This document shows positions 1 through 13,094 of a stretch of DNA of 64,000 bases, piece by piece; position 1 is the stretch's first letter; every line of letters starts with the position of its first letter. Made by a program: the position numbers and the translations under genes. The DNA is from Petaurus breviceps papuanus. Lineage: Eukaryota; Chordata; Mammalia; Diprotodontia; Petauridae. The notes beneath the pieces are model-generated. The model ran no database searches. It saw nothing but the letters and a program-made list of their open reading frames with translations, and was not told the origin of the DNA. The stretch covers positions 60,559,396 to 60,623,395 of the forward strand of contig JAMXIF010000002.1 in NCBI GenBank assembly GCA_028583685.1. Reading direction: 5' to 3'.

Positions 1-54
1 TTACAGACAAAAAAAATTTAAAAGGAGAAAAGGAAAGAAGGGAGGGTACAATAT

Positions 55-1904
55 GAGAAACTTCATGTTTTAAATAATTTGTTTTTCTAATTACATGTAA
101 AACAATTTTATATTCTTTTTTAAAAAATCTTGAGTTCCAAATTCCCTCCCCCCATCACTCCTTCATGAGAAGTCAAGAAATTTAATGTAGGTTATACATG
201 TGCAGTCATTTAAAACATATTTCCAGTTCTGAAAGAAAATAGACCAAAAAGAAAAAAAAAACAAGAAAAAAATTTAAGTATGTTTTGATCTACATTCAGA
301 CTAATCCATTCTTTTTTTGGAGGTGGATAGCATTTTTCATTATTAGTCCTTGAAATTGTCTTAGATCATTGTAGTGTTCAGAATAGCTAAGTAATTCACG
401 GTTGATCATTCTACAATATTGCTGTTTTCCTGGTCCTGCTCATTTTACTTTGCATCAGTTCATGTAAGTCTTTCCAGGTTTTTTTGAAAGCATCCCACTT
501 GTCCTTTCTTATAACACAATAGTATTCCATCACAATCATATAACACAATCTGTTCAGTCATATCCCAATTGTTGGGAATACCCACAATTTCCAATTCTTT
601 GTCACCATGAAAAACTGCTATAAAGGTTTTTGTACATATAGGTCCTTTGTTAAAATCTCTTTGGGATAGACCTAGTAATGCTATTGCTGGGTCATAAAGT
701 ATGGATGGTTTTGTAGACCTTTGGGCATACTTCCAAATTGCTCTTAAAAATGGTTGGAGTAGTTCACAACTCCACCAACAGTACTTTAGTGTCCCAATTT
801 TTCTACATCCCTTCCAACATTTGTTATTTCTTTTTCTATCATATTAGCTAATCACCTCAGTGTGAGGTGGCACCTGAATTACTTTAATATGCATTTCTCT
901 GATCAATTATGACTTAGAGTATTTTTATATGACTATAGGTAACTGATTTCTTCATCTGAAAACTGCTTGTTCATATATCCCTCAACCATTTGTCAATTGG
1001 GGAATGACTTGTATTCTTATAAATCTGAATCAATTCTCTTTGTATTTGAGAACTGAGGTCTTTCTCAGAGAAACTCACTAATTTTTTTTCATAGTTATGA
1101 TTACTACATATTTTTCTCCATCCCATTTTCTCATTTATCCTTCTCTCTCTCCTTTCTTCCCATCCATCCTCAAAAGTGTTTTCTTTCTGATCACCACATC
1201 CCTCAATTAACCCTCTCTTCTATCAGCTCCACCCCCTTTCTTTTATGCCTTTGCCCTCCTACTTCCATTTAGGATAAGATAGATTTTGATGCCAAAATAA
1301 TTTGTACATTATTTCCTCTTTGAATCAGTTCCAATGAGAGTAAGGTTCAAGCATTATCTGCCATTCCACCTAATCTCTTTCACTGTAAAAAGTTTTTCAT
1401 ACCTCTTGTATATGAGATTACAATCCTGTCCTACTTCTCCCTTCTTCTCCAACTGTGTCCCTCTTTCTAACCCTCAATTTTATTTTTTTAGATAACCATC
1501 TCATCATAGTCAAATCACACCCAAGTCCTCTGAAATTTAGCTACAATATTCCTGGAAGTTTTCATTTTGGAATCTCTTTTAGGAGGTGATTGGTGTATTC
1601 TTTCAATTTCTATTTAATCATCTGGTTCCAGGATAATAGGGCAGGTTTTTTTTGCTAATTTCTTGAAATATGATGTGTAGTCTTTTTAATTATGGATTTC
1701 AGGTAATCCAAAAATTGTCAAATTATTTCTTCTTATCTAATTTTCTAGGCCACTTTGTTTTCTAATGAGATATTTCACATTTCCTTCTATTATTTAATCC
1801 TTTTGATTTGGGGTTATTGTTTTTTTATGTCTCATGAAATCATTAACTTCCACTTGCCAATTTTTACAGAGGAAATTCTTTTATTTTATTTTTTTGCTGT
1901 ATAT
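55..1904 (-). mobile_element. L1 LINE (L1-A), 3' half, internally deleted
   Basis: Positions about 55-1095 are the antisense of the L1 ORF2 C-terminus and 3' end. The AGTATTCCATCACAATCATA and CCAATTCTTTGTCACCA blocks recur at 13.9 kb and 36.6 kb. Near 1096 the sequence jumps directly to the pyrimidine-rich inter-ORF spacer and then to ORF1 (RRM and C-terminal region about 1490-1760). The endonuclease and reverse-transcriptase parts of ORF2 are therefore missing. The element is interrupted at about 1905 by another L1 and resumes at about 3336. It is decayed and has no usable reading frame. Confidence 0.8.
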
Positions 1905-3335
<1,431 letters not shown>

Positions 3336-4495
3336 AGTCCCCAATTGACTTTTAAATGGGTAAATCCCATTTCAAATTTTCAAGGAATTATTTTCTTTAG
3401 TAAGCTTAGTACCTTTTTTCCAATTGGCCAATTCTGATTTTTAAGGAGTTCTTATTTTGAATGAACTCTTGTGTCTTTTTTGCCCTTTTGTCTATTCCTT
3501 TTTCTAAGGTGTCATTTTCTTTAGAATTTTTTATGCCTCCTTTACCAAGTCAATGATTCTTTTTTTATTATTTTCTTACATTGCTCTTATTTCTTTTTTT
3601 TCAATTTTTCCTCTACCTCTATTTTTTTAATTTTTAAAATTCATTTTGAATTCTTCTAGGAATTTTTGTTGGGCCTGAAGCCAATTCACATTTCTCTTTA
3701 AGGCTTTGTTTGTAGCTTATTTTGACTTTGTTGTATTCTGAGTTTGTGTTTTGATCTTTCCTGTCACCATAGTAATTTTCTATGATAAGGTTTGTTGTTC
3801 TTGTTTGCTCATTTTTACAAACTATTTCTTGACTTTTAACTTTATGTTGAAGTTGGCCTCTCTTACTGGGTAGGAAAGGTTATTGTCCCAAGCTTTAGGT
3901 TTCTCATTCTGTTGTTTTTAGAGCTACTTCTGAGGGTCTATAAGTTTTCAGTTCTTCCAAGGTGGTATGATGTAAAAATAGGTATGATCACTATCCTCTT
4001 CACCTGTGCCTTGGTCAATGAGTAACCACAAGCACTCTTTTCTACCCTGGAATTATGACCAGAGTCTCTCCTCCCATGCAATTGCATGTTCTAATGTACT
4101 AATGTTCCTCTTCACCCTGGTACTGTGACATGGAATTGCATATGAAAAATGCAATGGTCTTCAACTCAGTGTGAGCAAAGAGTCCCTTGTAATCTCCTGC
4201 TGAATCCAATCTCATCATTGTCTGTGAACTGAAAGCTCCAGAAGCTGCAGCTCCCAATTCAATCACCCCAGAAGGCCTACTGTTGCCTGCACTGGCCTGC
4301 ACTGCATTGTCACCCTAATAAAACAGATCTTTCCTGCTGATATAAGTTGCCTTGGGCTATAAATTGTTTTACCCTATCTTTTGGTTGGTTCTATTGCTCC
4401 AGAATTCATTTTGAAGGATTATTTTAAAGTTGTTTGGAAAGGAATTTAGGAAAACTCAGGCCACTCTCTGCCTTGACTCTGCCATCTTGGTTTCC
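3336..4495 (-). mobile_element. L1-A, 5' half (ORF1 N-terminus and 5'UTR)
   Basis: This resumes the ORF1 coiled-coil region interrupted at 1904 (antisense blocks such as CCAATTCTGATTTTTAAGGAG) and continues through the ORF1 start into a GC-richer 5'UTR. The 5' end is near 4495, where GCCATCTTGG at 4481-4490 is the reverse complement of a YY1-like CCAAGATGGC, the usual first element of a mammalian L1. Confidence 0.75.
4481..4490 (-). promoter_or_regulatory. YY1-like site at L1-A 5' end
   Basis: CCAAGATGGC on the minus strand lies within about 15 bp of the inferred L1 5' end. Human L1 promoters also begin with a YY1 site that fixes the transcription start. Its function here is inferred from position only. 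Confidence 0.45.
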
Positions 4496-5105
4496 TTATT
4501 GATTTCTGAGAGGATTGTTGCCTTTACCACTTTTGACCTCCTCCTTGTCCCTAAGAAAAGAACACTGGAAGTTATTCAGGCTTCAGGCAGTGATTAAAGA
4601 AACTTACGCAGGTAACAGAAGGAATGTTGTGATTGGACATGAGAAAAAGTGATAAAGTCAGACATAGAGAAATCCCCTGAGAGCACAATGTTTAGAGACC
4701 TAATCATATAATCCTTATGTCAATTCTTATAACAAATTTAAGGTGGTATCATGGGCTTTTTCTTCTCATGCCTAGGCCCCCAAGTAACAGATTAGGTTTC
4801 ATAGTGGAAATAATTTAATTAGTATGCATAACTTTTATCCATAGAATCATGGAATAGGGATAAGCTAACTGCACTAGGCCCCATTTGGAATAATCTTTTT
4901 ATCAGTTCTTATAGAGAAGGGAGGGTAACTCTTGGAATATGACTAACTGTTTATTCCTATGTGAGCTGTACTTAGTAACATCAGTATGTCCTTGTAGCTG
5001 GGGAACCTAAGGATTCAAAACATGCCTACCTCCCTTCCTCTTCTCTCTGTCTCTCTCTCCTCCCTTCCTCTCTCCTCACCCCAGACACCACCTCTCCCTC
5101 CTTCT

Positions 5106-5107
<2 letters not shown>
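4496..5107. other. Unassigned sequence
   Basis: I recognise no gene or repeat family in this 0.6 kb. The end becomes pyrimidine-rich and leads into the CT microsatellite. Confidence 0.5.
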
Positions 5108-5402
<295 letters not shown>

Positions 5403-6246
5403 CATACATATAGAGATAAATATCCTAGTTGAATGTTTATGTAGCTTTGTTGATTGTTTATTTTTGTTGAAAGGGATTTTTTACCTCATTGGTTCAGTTT
5501 TTTCTTGTCTAGAACTAGCATTTAGGACTACGCTGCACATGACCTAAGACATTTGACACAGTGAATATGGCTAGGTGAGATTGAAAATGAGTTCATGATT
5601 TCACAGGATGAGGGAAAGCAGTAGCAAAGGAAAGAAGGATGGAACAATTCCCCAGGAATGAACTTGGTACAGAATCTGCAAGTGCCAGGGATCTGAAGAC
5701 TGTTATCTCACAATATAAAACCATGAGCTCTATCGCATGCAGGTACCGGGTTCATCCTGGGAAGCTCAGCCTCTAAATTTAAAAGATGAGATTCTTTTTA
5801 ATTTTTTCTGGCTTTTCATTCCTCTATCCCAGAACCCTGGGGAAAATTCCTTAAAGCTTAGATTTGAATCAGTCTAGGGTCTCTCCAAAAGGAATTAGAG
5901 AGATACTCATAGAATAATATAAATCAAAAGTAGGACAATTATTTATTTCTTCCAAACAAAAGAAATGCTTAAAATTACAAATTTCCATAAGCACACTGAT
6001 AAACACTTAATCATGAAATAGTAAATCATAACTCCTATTTATCCTCTCCTTGGAATTTCATATTTAAAATATCAAAATATGCAGTAATTTGCAGGACTCC
6101 TAAACAGCTATTTCACCTTTCCTGTGGTTCTACCCTGTCTGAACAAACCCCTCCGGTTTCGTAACTTCTGGAAAGCCAGAGTATGACTTGAGCTCATCCT
6201 GTCAGTGGTTATCTTTTTTAAAAAAGACATAGTTGCATAAATTTTT
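5403..6246. other. Unassigned sequence upstream of the 206-codon frame
   Basis: No recognisable repeat or gene. It is less AT-rich than the L1 blocks. No CpG-rich or clear TATA promoter is visible ahead of the open frame at 6247. Confidence 0.45.
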
Positions 6247-6867
6247 ATGTTCCTGCCAGTTGGCTCTAACAGAAGAATCAGGAACCCTGGATCTCTCCAA
6301 CTCCCAAGGATGCCACAGAGGCTGGAAATATTCATCACAAGATCACTCTTGAGTCACCTATGCTCAAGGAAAGAAAAAACAAAGCAGAAAAGTCAGTTGG
6401 AAGCTGAAAGTCCAGATTCAGGCTCATCTAGGAAGCACATGCTCTTTTCTATGATACAGCAACTGCTACAAAGGCCAGTTAGGAAAGAAGGCACTCTGTG
6501 TCCCACCATAAGCCCAAAAGAGAGAGTTCACGCCACACATATGGGAAAGAGGAAGAGGAGAGTAAGAGGTCTGTCCCATTATAGTTTACTGAATGAAGAG
6601 GTGCTGCTGTCACAGGGATCAAGTGATTTAGGAATCATTCCAAAGTCCTTCAGTGCCAATCACATGCTTCCTCAGAAGTGGCCAGGGGAGCTTAATTCAG
6701 CTTTACGATGCTCCAATGGAGGGCACCTTGGCCAGAGTAGATGGGAGAGGGAGGGGACAATTACTCAATTATACTTGAAAGAACTTCCATATTATTATAG
6801 ACTTGGGGGGTACCAAAGTAACAAAAGAGAACTCTTCCCTCCAAGCCACAGATCCAACTTCCTATGA
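6247..6867 (+). CDS. Unrecognised 206-codon open frame
   Basis: This is the longest ATG-initiated frame in the window: 206 codons from ATG at 6247 to a TGA after SHRSNFL, with an in-frame TAA at 6238-6240, only two codons upstream. The product is basic and rich in Ser, Lys, Arg and Gln (for example GKRKRRVRG and QQLLQRPVRK), with no signal peptide, membrane segment or domain I recognise. The local sequence does not match any repeat family seen elsewhere here. No splice-site or promoter evidence is visible, and there is no clear poly(A) tail downstream, though AGTATAAATTAAAG occurs near 6890. It could be a chance frame in moderately GC-richer DNA, an exon, or a decayed retrocopy. No function is proposed. 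Confidence 0.2.
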   Translation: MFLPVGSNRRIRNPGSLQLPRMPQRLEIFITRSLLSHLCSRKEKTKQKSQLEAESPDSGSSRKHMLFSMIQQLLQRPVRKEGTLCPTISPKERVHATHMGKRKRRVRGLSHYSLLNEEVLLSQGSSDLGIIPKSFSANHMLPQKWPGELNSALRCSNGGHLGQSRWEREGTITQLYLKELPYYYRLGGYQSNKRELFPPSHRSNFL

Positions 6868-7077
6868 AACACTCAGGTCAGAATCAAGTATAAATTAAAG
6901 AGGAAGAAAAAGGCAGGAGTATTGGTGGGGGGGAAGGGGGTACTATGTGAATATTAAAATTACATTTTGCACAGAGTTAGTGATAAAAATAATGAAGTAA
7001 AAAAACTGAAGGAAAATATACATCACAAAATTTGTAATCTTTCTATGACATTGTTGTGACAAGAATCAATTGAATTT

Positions 7078-7220
7078 TGTTTTGAGGGGGGGAGGCAAGG
7101 CAGTTGTGGTTAAGTGACTTACCCAAAGTCACATAGCTAGCCTAGCTAAGTGTCAAGTGTCTGAAGCCAGGTTTGAATTCAGCTCCTCCTGACTGCAGGG
7201 CTGGTGCTCTATTCAGAAAT
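7078..7220 (-). mobile_element. Marsupial tRNA-derived SINE, antisense
   Basis: The antisense SINE body reads GGTTAAGTGACTTACCCAAA, then TCCTCCTGACTGCAGGGC, ending near the tRNA-like head at about 7215. The head is truncated. Confidence 0.88.
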
Positions 7221-7496
7221 AGAATTTTTAAAGGAAATTTGAAATATTTAACTCTATTACTGCAAAAAAAAAATCCCCTTACCATTTGTGATTTTCAGTT
7301 GTATTTTACTTTGAAAATGTGCAAAGTGAACTATTGACATGTAAAAATGGTACCTGGAAAATGTATTTATTAAAATAATAAACAATTTAAAGTATCATAC
7401 TGTCACCATAGAGGTTCAACAGATGCCTGTAGATCCTCAGATACTATATCAGAAGGGAAAGAGCTTTGTCAGGTTTTTTTTTTCCTATAATTTTTT

Positions 7497-7801
7497 TTTT
7501 AAGCAATCAAGGTTAAGTAACTTGCTCAAGGTTACATGGCCAGTTATTTCTGGGTGTGGTGCTGAGTATCTGAGCCCAGATTTGATCCCCAGGTCATCCC
7601 GACACTGGAGCCAGTGCTCTTACTCACTGAGCCACCTGGCTGCCCCTAAGCAATTGGGGTTAAGTAACTTGCTCAAGGTTACACGGCCAGGTGTTTCTGG
7701 GTGGGTGCTAAGTGTCTGAGCCCAGGATTCGACCCCCAGGTCATCCCGACACTGGGACACTGGAGCCGGTACTCTTACTCGCTGTGCTACCTGGCTGCCT
7801 C
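7497..7801 (-). mobile_element. Dimeric tRNA-derived SINE with target-site duplication
   Basis: Two antisense copies of one SINE subfamily lie head to tail (about 7499-7646 and 7647-7801). Each begins TAAGCAAT and ends at a CACCTGGCTGCC or TACCTGGCTGCC head. The subfamily carries the marker CCCCAGGTCATCCCGACACT, also present in a plus-strand monomer at 53.9 kb. The pair is flanked by 17-bp direct repeats differing at one base (7480-7496 and 7802-7818), so it probably inserted as one dimeric unit. The copies differ by roughly a tenth of their positions by eye. Confidence 0.8.
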
Positions 7802-8149
7802 TTTTCCTGTAATTTTTTAAAAAATTAAAAATAAATAGAAAATGTTCAACAACAAAAAACAAACTTTTAAATACACACAAAAGAAAAACAATATATAAAA
7901 TCCTAGAATTCTAAAATTTTGAGTTTAACATAAATATATGTTATCTTTAATGAAATAATATTTAATATGCTCATCCTTGGCCTCATCTGGCACATTCTGT
8001 TTCTCCCTTAATTTTTGTCATATTCTTCATCTATTGTTCTTATAGTAGTTGCAATTAGTGTATATTTTTCTCCATTCATACTTCATCACTGTTTTTCTGT
8101 ATGTTTATTTTCTTCCTATATATCTTTTCTCAATATAAAGATCTTGAAT

Positions 8150-8886
8150 TTGAAACAATACCCAAAGGGCAATCAAGCTCTGCATACACTTTTACCCAGT
8201 TATACCACTCCTAGGTTTGTATCACAAAGTGATTTTTAAAAGGGGGAAAGGATCTTTCTATACAAAAAATATTTATTAAAAGCTCTTTTTGTGGTGTCAA
8301 GGAACTGAAAATTGAGGGAATATCTATCAACTGGGGAATGGCTGAACAAGTTGGGATATATGAATGCAATATAATAGTATTGTGCTATAAAAAATGACAA
8401 GCAGACAGATTTCAGAAGAAAAAAACTTGGAAAGACATGAACTGATGCAAAGCAAATTGAGCAGAACCAGGAAAATGTTGTACACAAAAACAGTAATGTT
8501 GCACAGTGATCATCTCTGAATACCTTAGCTCTTCTCAGCAATATAATGATCTAAGACAATTTGAAAAGATTCATGATTAAAATACTATCCCTATCCAGTG
8601 AAAGAACTAATGGGGTCTAAATGCAGACCAAAGCATACTATTTTCACTTTCTTTATCTTTTTATGTTTTTTTTTCCTTTTGGCCTGTTTCTTCTTTCACA
8701 ATATGACTAATATGGAAATATGTTTTACATGTTTGCACATATATAACCTGTTTAAAATTCTTACCTTTTTAGAGATGGCTGATGGGAGGGAGGGAGAAAA
8801 TTTGGAACTCAATTTTTGTAAATGAATGTTAAAAATTATCTTCATATGTAATTGCAAAAATAAAATATAATCACTTTAAATTAAAA
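8150..8886 (+). mobile_element. L1 3' end, sense
   Basis: Plus-strand L1 ORF2 C-terminus (RAIKLCIHFYPVIPLLG-type reading near 8165, then the GAATGGCTGAACAAGTTGGG block) runs through the 3'UTR to an A-rich end at about 8886. It is the mirror of the antisense block at 13.8-14.1 kb. 5' truncated and decayed. Confidence 0.8.
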
Positions 8887-8895
8887 AATGATTGC

Positions 8896-9790
8896 TTGAA
8901 ATATTCAATCTCATTCAAATACCACAATGTGCTCAACCATTCTCCCATGTTCAAATATCTGGATTCACTAACATTTTTTGCTATTATAAAATGAAAGATT
9001 CTAGTTCAAGTTTGCACCAGTTTAAGTGACTTCTGTGGTTCCTTCAAAATCTTAGATTTTGCCAAATAATGTTGTTATTTTTGAACAAATAGTTATTTTT
9101 TTTTGGTCTGTCAATCAATAGCATCCTTGGCACTTTATCTCAATAATGGCATTCCTTGGTCTAAGTGCATGAATGGTTTTATAGATCTTGTTCTATAATT
9201 CCATATTTTTTAAATGATTGTAACAGTTCAGAACTCCAAAGGCAAGGTATTAATAAGCAAACCTATTTTTTAAAGCACCACTAGCAATGAATTTTTATTA
9301 TTCTAACTATGTTTGTGATAGTTGTAAAATGGAATATTCATGTTATTTTTGTATTTTCAATGTTCTAATTGCCACTGTATTTGAACACTTTTATGCTTAT
9401 AAATATTTTTTAACATAATCTGTTCATGTTGTTTCATACTTATCTATAGGAAAATTGATTTTATTCTTATAAATCTCTATGAATTTCTTGGAGATTTTTG
9501 TTATAAACTTTGTATTAGAAGTTTTTATTGAGGGGCAGCTAGATGGTGCAGTGAATAGAGCACTGGCCCTGGAGTCAGGAAGACCTGAGTTCAAATCCAG
9601 CCTCAGACACAACACACACAAAAAACTAGCCATGTGATCTTCAACAAGTCACAATCCCAATTGCCTTCCAAAAAAAAGAAGTTTTTATTGAAAATAAGTT
9701 TGTATTCCCCCAATCTGTTTCTTTTTTATTCCAGACATGTTACTTTTTGTTGATTTTAAAACATTACAAAAGGAGATTACCTTTTGTACC
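8896..9790 (-). mobile_element. Old L1 3' fragment, antisense
   Basis: Strongly diverged antisense L1 ORF2 C-terminal sequence, recognisable by the ordered blocks (CTCAACCATTCTCCCATG, then TTCATGTTG...AAAATTGATTTTATTC). It is interrupted by a SINE at 9532. An older L1 subfamily than the one at 13.4 kb. Confidence 0.5.
9532..9676 (+). mobile_element. Marsupial tRNA-derived SINE with TSD
   Basis: A nearly complete sense copy, from GGGGCAGCTAGATGGTGCAG to CCCAATTGCCTTCC plus an A-tail. It is flanked by a perfect 15-bp target-site duplication (AGAAGTTTTTATTGA at 9517-9531 and 9677-9691). Confidence 0.95.
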
Positions 9791-9944
9791 AGTAGAACAC
9801 AAGTATGTTATCTCTCACTCTTGCTAACTGACCAATTCAACTTTAAACATGCATTTCTTTTTCAACTTTTTTTCAATCATATATTTCTTTAATGACATCC
9901 TTTACTGTGGTTCTCCTTTGTAATACTGAAGTATAATCAAACTC

Positions 9945-10925
9945 CCTCTGTTATTGTTGTTCAGTTGTGTCTAACTCTTTACTGACCCCATGGACCATAG
10001 CACACCAGACCCTTCCATCATCCACTATCTCTCAAAGTATATGTCCAAGTTTGCATTCAATGTTTCAATGACATGATCTATCATCTCATCTTCTAACGTG
10101 CCTTTTTCCTTTTGCTTTCAATCTTTCCTAACACCAAGGTCTTTTCCAGTGAGTCCTATCTTCTCATTATGTGGTCAAAGTATTTAAGCTTTAGTTTCAA
10201 TATTTGATCTTCCAGCAAATAGTTTTAATTAATTTCTTTAAGTATTGACTACTTTGATCTCTTTACTGGTCAATGGACTCCCAAAAGTTTTCTCCAGTAG
10301 CACAATTTGAAAGCATCGATTCTACAGTGCTCAACCTTCTTTATATTCCAACTCTCAAAGCCACATATTGATATTGGAAAAGTCATAGTTTTTTTATTAT
10401 ACAGACTTTTGTCAGCAAGGTAATATCTCTTCAGTTTGCTGTTGTCAGATATGTCATAGCTTTCTTTCCAAGGAGCAAGATTATTTGAATTCCATGGCCG
10501 TAGTTACCATCTGCAGTGATCTTTGAGCCCAACAATATAAAATCTGACACTGCTTCCATTTCTTCTCCCTCTATTTGCCAGGGAGTCATGGGATCAACTG
10601 CCAAGTTCTTAGATTTTGTTTTTGTTTTGTTTTTATGTTAAGCTTCAAGCCAGATTTTACATTCTCCTCTTTCACTCGCATCAAAAGGTTTCTTAATTCC
10701 TCTTCACTTTCTGCCATCAGAGTAGTATAAACTGCATATCTGAGATTATTTGTATTTCTCCTAGAAACCTTAATTTTAGCTTTTTATTAGTCTATCCTGG
10801 TATTCATATGATACACCCTGCATATAAGTTAAATAAATAAGGTGACAATATAAAACTTTGCTGTACTCCTTTTCCAATCTTAAACCAATGAGTTGTTCCA
10901 TATTCAGTGGTCCTCTCTATTTTCC
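9945..10925 (-). mobile_element. BovB-like RTE LINE, antisense 3' part
   Basis: The antisense 3' end reads GTTGTTCAGTTGTGTCTAAC. It continues through RTE reverse-transcriptase C-terminal blocks, including CATAGCTTTCTTTCCAAGGA and CCATCTGCAGTGATCTTTGA, which resemble ruminant and marsupial BovB/RTE. 5' truncated, with no open frame. A second copy of the same blocks lies at 52.6-53.2 kb. Confidence 0.85.
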
Positions 10926-10984
10926 ATTACTTTATGTTCTATTTCAATTCTTCAGTGATTTCAGTCTTTCATAACAAACAACCA

Positions 10985-11108
10985 TATGCCTGTGGGACTT
11001 GGACCAAATCACTTAACCTTTTTTGGAACACAGTTTCCTCAGTCATAAAATAAAGGATTTGGAATTGGATGATCTTTGAGGTCCCTTCTCACTCCAATTC
11101 TATGATCT
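10985..11108 (+). mobile_element. MIR CORE-SINE fragment
   Basis: Sense MIR 3' half: CAAATCACTTAACC, then GTTTCCTCAGTCATAAAATA, then a GATGATCTTTGAGGTCCCTT tail. Confidence 0.75.
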
Positions 11109-11275
11109 TGTATCATGTAGCTCTACTTAAAAACAGTGATTCCCTATTGCCTTCAAGATAAAATATAGTGTCATCAACCTGATGTGTAAGGCCCTCTATA
11201 ATCTGGATCTATCTACTTTTTCAGATTTATTTCACATTTCTCCCTTTACACATTATATTTCAACTAAAGGCATCT
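11109..11275 (+). mobile_element. L2 LINE fragment
   Basis: Sense L2-like ORF2 3' sequence: GATTCCCTATTGCCTTCAAG followed by AAGGCCCTCTATAATCTGG, matching the order in the L2 at 20.4 kb. Confidence 0.65.
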
Positions 11276-11344
11276 AGTATTTGCTTCCCAAACTCAACAC
11301 TACAGAAACAGGTTACAGATGAAGAAAGTGAGGACCAGAAATGC

Positions 11345-11437
11345 TAAATATGATCCAAGATCATGAAAGTAGTCAATAGAAGGCTTGGAATTTGAATCCA
11401 TGTCCTCATTCCAAAGTTAGCGCTCTTTCTACTGCTC
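11345..11437 (-). mobile_element. MIR fragment, antisense
   Basis: Short antisense CORE-SINE: GGAATTTGAATCCATGTCCT and a GCGCTCTTTCTACTGCTCCA end. Confidence 0.55.
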
Positions 11438-11450
11438 CATGTTGCCTTTT

Positions 11451-11758
11451 TTTAAAAAAATATTTATTTAAAATTTTTAAATACATAAGAAAAGAAAAAG
11501 AAATACATTATAAAATTAAACATTAAAATTTAAAATACAAAATGAGAAAAAAAGCATTGCCGTGTACACAGCAGAACCTGAGATGATTCGAGTTATATAA
11601 AATATATATTATATATGTGTTATATATAATATATAAAATATATATACAGCAATAAATTTCCATTTCAAGAAAGTCTATATAATAAATACTAAGCATTGTG
11701 TAAAGACCTGTCCATCTTATCTTCACTTCCTTATACGTTTTCTCTTGTTCTCCACTCT
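11451..11758 (-). mobile_element. Short retroposed segment with 13-bp TSD
   Basis: A 308-bp AT-rich insertion lies between perfect direct repeats CATGTTGCCTTTT (11438-11450 and 11759-11771). It opens with T7, consistent with a reversed poly(A) tail, so it was probably inserted on the minus strand by L1 machinery. Its body contains an AT microsatellite-like core (11595-11645). The family is unknown; a 5'-truncated L1 3'UTR is possible. Confidence 0.6.
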
Positions 11759-11799
11759 CATGTTGCCTTTTCTGAAGGATGATAAAGATATTAAGAGGT

Positions 11800-12055
11800 T
11801 GATTTGAAGTACAATGTGCATTCCAGGCATTGGAAATGGCTTAACTGAACACAGATGGGAGATAGAGTCGACCATAACCTGAAACAATGCCTAGTGCAGC
11901 TCAAACCAGATTGAAATCTATTTGGGAAATAATTGACAAGATAAATAAAAATACAATAAAACATAGATAATATTACATTTTAAAACTATGTCAATATGTG
12001 GCCTGCAGAGATCCTAATGTATGACTTAGGGACCCTTGTTTCTATTAGAGTTTGA
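11800..12055. repeat. Probable unclassified old interspersed repeat
   Basis: It contains GACAAGATAAATAAAAATAC, then TCAATATGTGGCCTGCAGAG, then a GAGTTTGATACC end. I recall this order from interspersed mammalian sequence but cannot name the family, so this is a tentative call. Confidence 0.3.
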
Positions 12056-12059
12056 TACC

Positions 12060-12290
12060 TTTTTTGTGAGGGAAAGAGAGCTGACCTGGAAGACAGAAAG
12101 ACCTGTGTTCAAGTTTTACCTCTGACACAAATTGACTGCATGACCCTGGGCAAATCATATGACCTCTGAGTGCCCTACACAAATCTGTAATACTAAAAGT
12201 TGCAGAGCAGGTGCTGGTCTTCATTAGCAGAGGAAATTTCCTCACCTGAAAGTTTCCAATAAAAACACAGCTCCAATTCCTATTCTTAAA
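12060..12290 (+). mobile_element. THER1-type CORE-SINE
   Basis: Sense copy with a tRNA-like head, a MIR-like core (GCATGACCCTGGGCAAATCA) and a tail GTTGCAGAGCAGGTGCTGGT followed by GAAATTTCCTCACCTG. The same tail appears at 41.5 kb. The name THER1 is from memory. Confidence 0.7.
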
Positions 12291-12339
12291 AATACATTTA
12301 AGGAGGAATTAGTCAAAAGGAATGCCTTGACCTCTCCAA

Positions 12340-13085
12340 GACCCTTATTATATTTCAACCCAGTTTTAAGTATGGAAAGAGAAAGTAGATTCATGTGAAA
12401 CCATAAGATAACTGCAGGTCTTTATAGAATAGTAACAAGAGAATCAGTATGGTGAGGGGAAAAAAAGTGATTCTAGCTTCATTCAAAAGTCTCCACTTGA
12501 GAGAGCAGGAATGCAAGTTTTTAAAAATAAAGCATAAAAAAGGATTTTAAAACCTATTTGTGATCTCAATAAGAAAGTAGCCTCACATGAACTTAACTAG
12601 GGTTCTTGGGGCTACAATAGAAAAGAGTATTTGCAATGGAAAGATGACAGTTTCATGCAAAACCTCTTTGTTTAGAGAAGAGGGCTTATGGTATAAAAAA
12701 GGTATAAAAAGATATTTATGACATAAAAACAGAAAGTAAATTCATGTGAAATCTCAGGGCTATAGATAGCCTTAGATCTTTAAGACTGGAGTACAAAAAG
12801 GAATATGTCATGACAGAAGAAAATGATTGAATGCACAATCTACTTAACACAGCTTCAGATCTATAAGACCTGAAAAATAAAATTATATTAAAAGAAAATA
12901 TCTGTGGTGGTAAAGGATGACTGGCTTGATTCATAGTCCCAAAGTTAAAAGATAAAAAGATCTAAGGTCCTTAAAGCCAGGGCATGATATAAATTTAAAA
13001 TAATAAAATAAAAATTAAAACAATAATAAAATTTTAAAATAATAAAATATGATATGAAAAAAGAAAATAGTTTTATGATAGCTTT
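12340..13085. repeat. Degenerate tandem array, left half
   Basis: About seven imperfect units of roughly 65-110 bp. Each has, in order, GAAAGTAGNTTCATGTGAAA, a CTCAnGnnCATA-like block, a TCAGGTCTTTAAAGCC-like block and GGTATAAAA. Clear copies start near 12381, 12465, 12575, 12645, 12731, 12819 and 12916. The units are diverged and non-coding. The array stops at the L1 cluster starting near 13095 and reappears at 21.2 kb. I know of no named family that matches. Confidence 0.6.
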
Positions 13086-13094
13086 TCTATATAA

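Noticed and set aside
11523-11726. Tyr/Ile-rich minus-strand frame of 67 codons
   Set aside because: Reads through the AT-rich core of the retroposed insertion.
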